From: Gammaproteobacteria bacterium TMED1
Lineage (GTDB): Bacteria > Pseudomonadota > Gammaproteobacteria > Pseudomonadales > Azotimanducaceae
DNA length: 60,000 nucleotides
Direction: 5' to 3'
NCBI GenBank assembly: GCA_002167855.2
Contig: NHBG02000022.1
Coordinates: 1-60,000, forward strand
The position numbers and the translations under genes are program-made. The notes beneath the pieces are model-generated. The model searched no databases, was not told the DNA's origin, and saw only the letters and a list, made by a program, of their open reading frames with translations. Positions 45,156 through 52,291 of this stretch are shown here, piece after piece. Numbering within the stretch: position 1 is the first letter of the stretch; every line of letters starts with the position of its first letter.

Positions 45156-45860
45156 TCAGCTCGAGATGTTCTGATGTGATAATAACCACTCGTAGATTTC
45201 TGGATTATTGTAAGTCTCAGTCCAAGAATCGTGATCTGTATCTGGATAAGTGGTGAGTCGAACATCACACCCTGCGTTTCGTAGCATCATTGCCATTCTC
45301 TCAGAATCGACGACCGGGACAACAGAGTCTTTTTCCCCATGGAAGCACCACACAGGAAGGTCTTTCAACTTATGAGGGTTAATTAACGATAATCTTCCAC
45401 AAATCGGGATTATAGCAGCGAGTCGATCAGCAATCTTATTAGCGAGGTCCCAAACTCCTCCACCACCCATACTAAGACCAGTTGCATAGATCCTCGTAAG
45501 ATCAATATTGTAGTTACCCACTACTTCATCAAGTAAGGCAATCAACGCGTGCACGTCCCATACCTCACCGTTGGGACATTGCGGGCAAATAGTAACAAAG
45601 GGCAGCTCTGCACCGCCTTCAATGTAATTCGGGAGACCAATCCTTGCCATTATCTCTAGATCTGAACCACGCTCTCCTGCTCCATGCAAAAAGAGCAACA
45701 ATGGGTGTCCTTTACCTTCTTCGTTATAATCACTAGGAAGATATGTTCTATATGGAGTAGCAATATCGAGCCTTAACGTTGTTTCTAGGCATAAATCTTC
45801 CTGTTGCATCTGATAGTCCACCATGTGTTTTAAACAAAAAAATGATATTAATTTGCTCAA
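45156..45860 (-). CDS. Phospholipase/carboxylesterase-like alpha/beta hydrolase
   Basis: Up to 234 residues. The oxyanion strand is LLLFLHGAGERGSD, the nucleophile is in GLSMGGGGVWDLA, the acid is in FHGEKDSVVPV and the His is in PDTDHDSW. The pattern resembles PHB-depolymerase- and dienelactone-hydrolase-like esterases that lack a signal peptide. The start at TTG 45860 has GGTGG upstream; ATG 45824 and 45809 are alternatives. It follows the LLM oxidoreductase gene by 22 bases, so the pair is probably an operon. Confidence 0.82.
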   Translation of the reverse strand: MSKLISFFCLKHMVDYQMQQEDLCLETTLRLDIATPYRTYLPSDYNEEGKGHPLLLFLHGAGERGSDLEIMARIGLPNYIEGGAELPFVTICPQCPNGEVWDVHALIALLDEVVGNYNIDLTRIYATGLSMGGGGVWDLANKIADRLAAIIPICGRLSLINPHKLKDLPVWCFHGEKDSVVPVVDSERMAMMLRNAGCDVRLTTYPDTDHDSWTETYNNPEIYEWLLSHQNISS

Positions 45861-45882
45861 CCACCAAATTAATAAACTTTCA

Positions 45883-46788
45883 TCACCAGATCGCTAACAT
45901 TTCCTCAAAAGCAATCATCTGGCCGCCGTTCGCCGAAGAAGGTACGAGGATCGGTGTTTTTATTCCCGCATCAAACCAAGCCTCGACACCCTCTCTTACT
46001 TGCGATGCAGAACCAAACAACGTGGTATCCGATAGCCAGCTATCCGTCAGAAAGTACTGAACCTTTTCACGATCACCCGCTGATATTGCAGCTTCAATAC
46101 CTTCCATTTCTTCTCTATATCCTGCTTCTTTCCAATAGTTGCGATAGTTTGGCAGATAAGCATATGAGGTAAGTGTTTTTCTGTTGACCGCCTTCGCCAG
46201 CTTAATATCATCGTTAATACATGTAGGGATCATGTCTCCGATAAAAAAGTCAGCTGAGTTTCTCGCCTTCTCAGAAATTGCTTGCAGACTTTCCTTCATA
46301 TTAGATCGGGCCCCATTCGCAAATACCATCCCTTCTGCAATTTCTTCGGACAAATTAATCATCTTCTTGCGTAAGGCCGCAAGTATAATCGGTGGCAACT
46401 CCCCTACCCTTGGCGTGCTGCGGAGTTCGGCAACAAACTTACGGGTATCCTCCAGAGGCTTCCCACTCGAAATACCCCGGGCCTTCAACGCAGGCTCATG
46501 GCTCACGCCAATTCCAAACCTAAATCTCCCGTCAGAGAGCTCATGGATAAAGGATACAGTACTCGCAAAATCGACCACCTGCCGAAAATAAAAAGGCATT
46601 ATTGTTGTTCCAAAATGGATCTTTTTCGTCGCAAAGGCGAGTGCCTCGCACAAGGCTAGAGAGTCTCCTAAACTAGGGCCGTAGATGCCGCTAAACCCTT
46701 TTTTTTCTATTTCCATAGCTAGTGATATCGTCGCTCTCCTCCTGCCGGGCACAGCTGCGAGACTTAAAGCTGGCATTCTAGTTGTCAT
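45883..46788 (-). CDS. LLM-class flavin/F420-dependent oxidoreductase
   Basis: A 301-residue bacterial-luciferase-like TIM barrel. Family features are the N-terminal strand-helix with IEKKGFSGIYGP, the ALCEALAFATKKIHFGT region, and HELSDGRFRFGIGVSHEP, the typical GRF-x-GxG element. Such enzymes use FMN or F420 to oxidise small substrates. No cofactor-specific residue lets me choose between the two. It leads a two-gene minus-strand unit with an esterase, and its role in the surrounding catabolism is unknown. Confidence 0.83.
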   Translation of the reverse strand: MTTRMPALSLAAVPGRRRATISLAMEIEKKGFSGIYGPSLGDSLALCEALAFATKKIHFGTTIMPFYFRQVVDFASTVSFIHELSDGRFRFGIGVSHEPALKARGISSGKPLEDTRKFVAELRSTPRVGELPPIILAALRKKMINLSEEIAEGMVFANGARSNMKESLQAISEKARNSADFFIGDMIPTCINDDIKLAKAVNRKTLTSYAYLPNYRNYWKEAGYREEMEGIEAAISAGDREKVQYFLTDSWLSDTTLFGSASQVREGVEAWFDAGIKTPILVPSSANGGQMIAFEEMLAIW

Positions 46789-46922
46789 TTCTGTTCCCTG
46801 GAGACCTAGTTACTTTGATAATGCCTGTGATCAGGTATGAGCGCTAGCGTCAATTTGACTATTTGATACAGAACACCATAGAGTTATTTGCTTAAGGAAA
46901 AGAGTATTCCTCGAGGATTTAG

Positions 46923-48359
46923 ATGAAACGAGTTTACGAAGCGACTTGGACTTCCCTACAGAATCATCGAACACCAAAATGGCTTCGAGAGGCAAAGTTT
47001 GGTATTTACACCCATTGGGGTCTATATAGTGTTCCAGCTTGCGGACCGAACGGCTCCTGGTATGCCCGTAATATGTACCATAAAGATACTCCTCAATTTG
47101 CTTACCATGAAAAAACCTTTGGCCCCGCTACGGAGTTTGGCTACAAGGATTTTATTCCCATGTTTACAGCCGAAAATTTTGATCCAGAGGAATGGGCGAA
47201 ACTCTTTAAGGATTCGGGCGCAAAATTCGCTGGGCCAGTAGCCGAACATCACGACGGCTTCTCTATGTGGGATAGTCATAGTAATCCTTGGAACGCTGCA
47301 AGGATGGGACCTAAACAGGATATCGTTGGAAGATTAGAGACTGCAATTAGGGATCAGGGGATGAAGTTTATGACCGCCTTCCATCACTTTGAGCAGTGGT
47401 GGTGGTACCCTCATTGGCGGCGTGATTGCGATGTATCAAAGCAAGAATACGCCGGTCTCTATGGCCCAATACATAATCTTGATAGCTTTGATGAATCAGC
47501 TAATGTCTGGCTAGAACAGGACCCTCCCAGCGGGGCATTCCATAATATGTGGCGAACCAAGATCGATGAAGTTTTACAAGGCTACCAACCTGACTTGCTG
47601 TGGTTCGACTTTGGATTAAAGTGGGTTCAGGAAGATTATAAGAAACAACTACTGGCCGACTATTACAATAAAGAGGCGGAGTGGGGGACCGATCTTGCTC
47701 TAGCATATAAAAATCACGATCTCGTTCCTGGCGTCGCCCTAATCGACTATGAGCTCGGCCGTATGGATAAGCTGACCTACTATGATTGGATTACTGATAC
47801 ATCTGTAGATGATCAGGGGGCTTGGGGTTTTGTCAAAGATGCAGGCTTTAAGAAAGCGAGTACCTTAGTACATAATTTAGTGGATAACGTGAGTAAGAAT
47901 GGATACCTGTTGCTTAACGTTGGTCCTAAAGCAGATGGTACCATCCCAGATGAGGCTAAAAGCTTATTGAAGTCTATGGGGGATTGGCTAAGGATTAACG
48001 GTGAAGCAGTTTATGAAACAACACCCTGGTTCGTTTATGGGGAGGGCCCCACTGAGATGACAGAGGCGGGGATGTTTAGCGAACAGCATGAGGTGCTTTA
48101 TACTGCTGAGGATTATAGGTTTACCTGCACTGACAATGCTATCTACGCCACCTGCCTAGGTTGGCCCAAGGGAGTGTCAAAGATAAAGAGTTTGGGTCGT
48201 CTATATTCTGAAGAAATTTCTTCGGTAACTATGCTCGGTTCAGATGAACGATTATCTTGGGATCTCTCACGAGAAGGATTAGAGATTTCGGTCCCGAAAA
48301 AGCAGCCGTGCCAGCATGCATTTGTTTACAAAATCACTCGTAGAAAGGGTCTTTTATGA
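46923..48359 (+). CDS. Alpha-L-fucosidase, glycoside hydrolase family 29
   Basis: A 478-residue GH29 enzyme. Diagnostic segments are FGIYTHWGLYSVPA (26-39), the AEHHDGFSMWDS substrate loop (His109-His110), the nucleophile D229 in DLLWFDFG, and the family C-terminal block (GYLLLNVGPKADGTIP). It releases alpha-L-fucose from oligosaccharides with retention. No signal peptide is present, unlike many polysaccharide-degrading GH29 enzymes, so it should act on imported oligosaccharides. A 4-base overlap (ATGA) couples it to the nucleoside hydrolase gene. Its presence makes fucose metabolism the leading hypothesis for the locus. Confidence 0.92.
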   Translation: MKRVYEATWTSLQNHRTPKWLREAKFGIYTHWGLYSVPACGPNGSWYARNMYHKDTPQFAYHEKTFGPATEFGYKDFIPMFTAENFDPEEWAKLFKDSGAKFAGPVAEHHDGFSMWDSHSNPWNAARMGPKQDIVGRLETAIRDQGMKFMTAFHHFEQWWWYPHWRRDCDVSKQEYAGLYGPIHNLDSFDESANVWLEQDPPSGAFHNMWRTKIDEVLQGYQPDLLWFDFGLKWVQEDYKKQLLADYYNKEAEWGTDLALAYKNHDLVPGVALIDYELGRMDKLTYYDWITDTSVDDQGAWGFVKDAGFKKASTLVHNLVDNVSKNGYLLLNVGPKADGTIPDEAKSLLKSMGDWLRINGEAVYETTPWFVYGEGPTEMTEAGMFSEQHEVLYTAEDYRFTCTDNAIYATCLGWPKGVSKIKSLGRLYSEEISSVTMLGSDERLSWDLSREGLEISVPKKQPCQHAFVYKITRRKGLL

Positions 48360-49255
48360 AAACAATTCCAGTAATTATTGATACCGATATTGGTTCTGAT
48401 ATCGATGATACTTGGGCGCTTGCGATGGCCTTTGGCTGCCCCGAGTTAGATATTAAATTGATTACTACCTGTACAGGAGATACTACCTATCGCGCAAAGA
48501 TTGTTTGTAAATTTCTCGAACATGTCGGCCATACAGAAATTCCTGTTGGGCTCGGTTTAACCTTCGATAGTCTTTCGGAAAACCAGAGGGCGTATATCGA
48601 CGGCTATCAACTCCGTGACTATCCCGGCGAGATAATCGATGACGGTGTTAGGGCAATGGCTGATATAATTATGCAGTCAGAGGAAACAGTTACGTTAATA
48701 TGTTTGGGTCCACTCCAAAACATCCAAAAACTTCTCCAAATCGAGCCTCGTATTACGAAGAAAGCACGATTCGTTGGCATGCATGGGGCTATTTTCAGGG
48801 GCTATAAGGGAACAAACGATGTGCAAGCAGAGTATAATATAGTCCAACATGTAGATTCAGCAAAAACAGTATTTTCCTCCGATCTTGATATGATAATTAC
48901 GCCTCTTGATACCTGTGGAATGATTAGTCTCGAAGGAGACAACTATCAAGCCGTCGCAAAAGCCACTAACAAAACAATGATTGAGGTCATTACTAACTAC
49001 GAAATATGGCTACGGGCATTGGGCGCGAAGGATGTTGAATCGATAAATCGCTCGTCAACATTATTTGACACGGTAGCAATTTATCTCGCGCTTGATAACG
49101 CCTTACTAGAAATGAAGAAGCTTTGCATAAAAATAACTGACGAGGGAAAAACAGTAGTTGACGAGACCGGGAAAGAGATGAGCGTAGCCATTGAGTGGAG
49201 AGATCAAAGAACCTTTTATGATTTTCTGATCAATAGATTATTGAAGGCTCCTTAG
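48356..49255 (+). CDS. Inosine/uridine-preferring nucleoside hydrolase family protein
   Basis: A 299-residue protein with the N-terminal calcium-binding signature DTDIGSDIDD and the matching region LGPLQNIQKLLQ. It hydrolyses N-ribosyl bonds of nucleosides to ribose and base; some relatives act on other N-glycosides. It is translationally coupled to the fucosidase gene by an ATGA overlap, an unusual partner for a nucleoside salvage enzyme, so the true substrate may be another glycoside or glycosylamine. The C-terminal His motif of the family is not obvious to me, which adds doubt about the exact activity. Confidence 0.86.
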   Translation: MKTIPVIIDTDIGSDIDDTWALAMAFGCPELDIKLITTCTGDTTYRAKIVCKFLEHVGHTEIPVGLGLTFDSLSENQRAYIDGYQLRDYPGEIIDDGVRAMADIIMQSEETVTLICLGPLQNIQKLLQIEPRITKKARFVGMHGAIFRGYKGTNDVQAEYNIVQHVDSAKTVFSSDLDMIITPLDTCGMISLEGDNYQAVAKATNKTMIEVITNYEIWLRALGAKDVESINRSSTLFDTVAIYLALDNALLEMKKLCIKITDEGKTVVDETGKEMSVAIEWRDQRTFYDFLINRLLKAP

Positions 49256-49366
49256 ACAATTTATAACATCTACTCTTCTGTACTTCATCTATACTCTTCA
49301 TAGTAAATGCTATATTCAATAAACAACAATTATGAGTTTTAAAAGTAATCATCGGTAACCAGAGAT

Positions 49367-49804
49367 TTATTTCTCACCCGATAGATCAGCCATTTCTATC
49401 GTTTTAGTATTCTCTTCAAAAACCTGGATCAATGCGCCAAAAGTATCTTTTGGGTGCAGATAAAAATGTTTGAAGGTAGGGGATACTTCACTATAACTAA
49501 GCACTCTTAACCCTTTCGATTCAAAATAGTCACGCGACTCTGCCAAATCATTCACCGCGAATGACAAATGGTGGAAACCTTCCCCGTACTTTTGCAGATA
49601 ACTGCCTACACCACCCTCGCCCATTTTCTTGGGCGTGACAAGTTCCAACTTCTTACCACCCAGCATAAAGGTTAACCAACTAAAACCTTCCTCTGAATCA
49701 CCAAGATCAGGTAATAATTGACCACCTAGAATATCCGTAAATAAGGTCTTTGCCTTATCTATATCTGCGACGCCAATAGACACATGATCTAAACGTTTCA
49801 GCAT
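49367..49804 (-). CDS. VOC-family protein, methylmalonyl-CoA epimerase-like
   Basis: A 145-residue protein of the vicinal oxygen chelate fold. The pattern matches methylmalonyl-CoA epimerase: LDHVSIGVADIDKA (first metal His), KLELVTPK, GFHHLSFAV (second His), LHPKDTFGALIQVFEE. The terminal metal-binding Glu of the epimerase (V-E-L or I-E-L pattern) is Gln here (L-I-Q-V), so the activity may differ. It follows a small uncharacterised ORF by 34 bases and is not next to mutase genes. Confidence 0.78.
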   Translation of the reverse strand: MLKRLDHVSIGVADIDKAKTLFTDILGGQLLPDLGDSEEGFSWLTFMLGGKKLELVTPKKMGEGGVGSYLQKYGEGFHHLSFAVNDLAESRDYFESKGLRVLSYSEVSPTFKHFYLHPKDTFGALIQVFEENTKTIEMADLSGEK

Positions 49805-49838
49805 AGTGATCCTCTGACAATATTTTATTTAACTAAGT

Positions 49839-50024
49839 CTAAACTAGCACAGCCAGAAAGAGGAAAGCGACTGGTGAATAGCTTCGAATCTGAACCCAGT
49901 ACGCATAAACATCTGGGGGGATTTTTTTAAGCCATGCATTTGTGGCTTTATCCACAGCTAAAACATGGGCAGACGCTGTAAATGATAGCGTTTCTTTTGA
50001 CCACTGTTTAAATGATTCACGCAC
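49839..50024 (-). CDS. Small hypothetical protein with C-terminal hydrophobic helix
   Basis: A 61-residue frame from GTG 50024. A polar N-terminal half (MRESFKQWSKETLSF) is followed near the end by a hydrophobic tail (SPVAFLFLAVLV). It lies upstream of the VOC gene on the same strand with a 34-base gap, so it may be an operon partner. The only purine-rich motif (GGAG) is too close to the GTG, and the family is not recognised; it may not be a real gene. Confidence 0.33.
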   Translation of the reverse strand: MRESFKQWSKETLSFTASAHVLAVDKATNAWLKKIPPDVYAYWVQIRSYSPVAFLFLAVLV

Positions 50025-50090
50025 ACTCCGAAAATAAGAAGTAAGAGAAAGAGCCTAAAACAGTAACAATAGGCGCGAGCTCCTCGTCCT

Positions 50091-51692
50091 TTAGAAGTTA
50101 CTCTCAATTAACTGGTTCGGTTGACCCTCTCGTTTTTGAAGCTTGAATTCATCATATAACTCGCCAGTTGCGGTAAACGCCCTAAATCGTAACGTATTGC
50201 CATCAAGGTCGATGATTTGATAAAGCTGAGTATTTTCAGCAAAACGTTTTGCATACTGACCCTTTGTCACTTCATACATTTTTGGACCACTTACAGAAAC
50301 GACATAGACCGTTCCAATATCAGGATCATATGCTTGTTGATAACCAGTCGGAATGTTTTTGATATTCGTCACATCAATATCGCCCGTTCGGGCATAAATA
50401 TGGTCATGACCACTTAGCACTAAATCTACCTTATACTGATCTAGTAATGGCTTCCAAAATTGTCTTAACACTGGGTTGTCTCGATCTGATGCCGGAGAGA
50501 AAACAGGGTGATGAAACGTCACGACGGTCCATTTATTTGGATTGTTTTCCAACACATTCCTTAACCATGGTACCTGTTCTTCTATCGCAATGTTCGAGTC
50601 TAGAGAAATGATACGAACGCCTTGATAATCAATATAGTAGAGAGTCTCGGCTAACCGCTCATCAGGCAGGTCCTGTATCGGGAAGGCAAATTGTGGACGC
50701 CAATGCGAGCTCACTAACGGCACCTCCTCAGACATTCTTCTCTTATCGCCAAGTGGTGCTGATTCATCTCCGATGGCAGTACCAATTAATTCATCTCTAC
50801 TATAGCCTGAAATCTCTTCGACCCCGGTGTCTAAGTCAGTGATTATGCCGTCTTTGCCGGGATCACTAAATTCAAGGGATCCATATTGATCTTCAGGACC
50901 TCTTACCCCTGCTGAAAAAATCCCAGGTTCCTTCTCACCATACAATACGACATCCACATCGATTTCTTGACCCTCTTTTGTTTTCCAAATTCTCTGGAGC
51001 GCTGAGTTTGAACGATATTCATGATTACCAGCGGTCGCGATAATCGGGACTGTTCCGTTCACCCAATCCGGTCCTTGATGCCACTCACCCCATTGTGAAT
51101 CCATATAGTGGTAATCAACAAGATCGCCTGCATGTAAAGTAAAAGAAGCTCTCGGCGCATCCCTAAATGCCTCCCGGAATACTCTGGACCAATGAGTGCG
51201 TACTTCGTTCTGCGCATCCCCAAAGTAGATAAAACTGAAAGGCTTAGGTTCGTCACTTGCTGTCTTAAAATGGTAATACTCTGTCCAGTTCATACCATTA
51301 CCAACACGATAGGTATAAAGGGTATCAGGTTGCAGTTCTCGAAATGAAACGCTGTGGTAATGAGCGTCGTTAATATCGCTCTTAAAAAATGTCGTCTCAG
51401 CTTCAAAGGTTTGCGGTTGTAACGCTCGACCATTCGCATTAGCGATTGCCAATTGTGCTTGACCTTCTTGAATCGATGTATCGGTTCTCCAAGTCACAGA
51501 TTGAGAGGTGGCCGGATCATATTCCCAAGTTAGCGTCACTCTGTCTGGTAAAGGTGTCGGTGCATGAGCTTTTTGCGCCGAAAAAGGAATTTGTTCTTGC
51601 CCATCATGCGCTTCAGCACTAATACAGAAAAATGAAACGCAGCAAAAAAAGCATATTACGAAATCACGTTTGAGGCTATTTATATTTGTCAT
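50091..51692 (-). CDS. Purple acid phosphatase-like metallophosphoesterase, secreted
   Basis: A 533-residue protein. A Sec signal peptide (FVICFFCCVSFFCISAEA) is followed by a fibronectin-like N-terminal domain (VTLTWEYDPATSQSVTWR). Five metal-binding blocks follow: YFGDAQ, HAGDLVDY, TAGNHEY, VTFHHPVF and LSGHDHIYAR. That order is diagnostic of purple acid phosphatase-type phosphomonoesterases. A long insert (about 220-330) separates the third and fourth blocks. It probably removes phosphate from extracytoplasmic organophosphates, perhaps feeding nucleosides to the nucleotidase and nucleoside hydrolase nearby. It is transcribed alone. Confidence 0.9.
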   Translation of the reverse strand: MTNINSLKRDFVICFFCCVSFFCISAEAHDGQEQIPFSAQKAHAPTPLPDRVTLTWEYDPATSQSVTWRTDTSIQEGQAQLAIANANGRALQPQTFEAETTFFKSDINDAHYHSVSFRELQPDTLYTYRVGNGMNWTEYYHFKTASDEPKPFSFIYFGDAQNEVRTHWSRVFREAFRDAPRASFTLHAGDLVDYHYMDSQWGEWHQGPDWVNGTVPIIATAGNHEYRSNSALQRIWKTKEGQEIDVDVVLYGEKEPGIFSAGVRGPEDQYGSLEFSDPGKDGIITDLDTGVEEISGYSRDELIGTAIGDESAPLGDKRRMSEEVPLVSSHWRPQFAFPIQDLPDERLAETLYYIDYQGVRIISLDSNIAIEEQVPWLRNVLENNPNKWTVVTFHHPVFSPASDRDNPVLRQFWKPLLDQYKVDLVLSGHDHIYARTGDIDVTNIKNIPTGYQQAYDPDIGTVYVVSVSGPKMYEVTKGQYAKRFAENTQLYQIIDLDGNTLRFRAFTATGELYDEFKLQKREGQPNQLIESNF

Positions 51693-52250
51693 AAGTTTCT
51701 TTTCTTAGTTTCCAATAAAAGTCCCCTTATCGGGCACAATGAATTAATTACCAAAATATTCAGGACCAAAAACAGTTTTGAGCAGCTCCTCTCGCCCATC
51801 TCAGAGCTATGGCATTAAATTTAGAAGAGAAATCGAAAAGCAAACGTGTATGGTGAACGCTTTAAATCAAAATAGATTCGCATCACTTCGCAATAGAAAA
51901 TCGGTTTGCGATACGGCTTTGTTAGCCATTACTAAACACCCCTATCAACTAATCGTTCTTTAGCCACTTTACTCACCTTAACATGGCAACAATAAAGTAC
52001 CTTCTGTAGAGAAACTGAGCAAGCCCGTTAGCGGACAAATTATCGCAAGAACTTGTTTAGATCTCGGAGATACCTGAATGGTTAGTCTATCAAGCCAATT
52101 TTAGGTCCGAAGTTCTTTCTTCGATAAGCTTTTGATAAATCATATATCAGCCTATACGCTAGGAACCGCTGGCCCATATTGCATTCTAAAAGGCTGATTG
52201 ATTCCCCCAGTGGATTTAAGATCCGAACCCATACCATATATTATTGAAGT
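51693..52250. other. Gene-poor region between phosphatase and TonB-dependent receptor genes
   Basis: About 560 bases without a convincing gene. The longest frame (51778-51963, plus) begins at a non-ATG codon, has no ribosome binding site and no protein-like pattern. The upstream end must contain the promoter of the phosphatase gene. No repeat, tRNA or riboswitch is seen. Confidence 0.4.
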
Positions 52251-52280
52251 TCCGTGGCTCGGCTAATACCGGGCCACGGA
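52251..52280 (-). terminator. Strong hairpin after the downstream TonB-dependent receptor gene
   Basis: A 12-bp stem (52251-52262 with 52269-52280, one G-T pair, 6-base loop) lies 12 bases beyond the receptor stop on the minus strand. It is GC-rich, but the following minus-strand sequence (ACTTCAATAATATA) lacks a clean T-run, so it may act as an RNA stabiliser or a weak terminator. Confidence 0.6.
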
Positions 52281-52291
52281 TTAAGACATTC

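Noticed and set aside
51778-51963. A 61-codon frame in the gene-poor region before the receptors
   Set aside because: It starts at a non-ATG codon, has no ribosome binding site and no recognisable structure.
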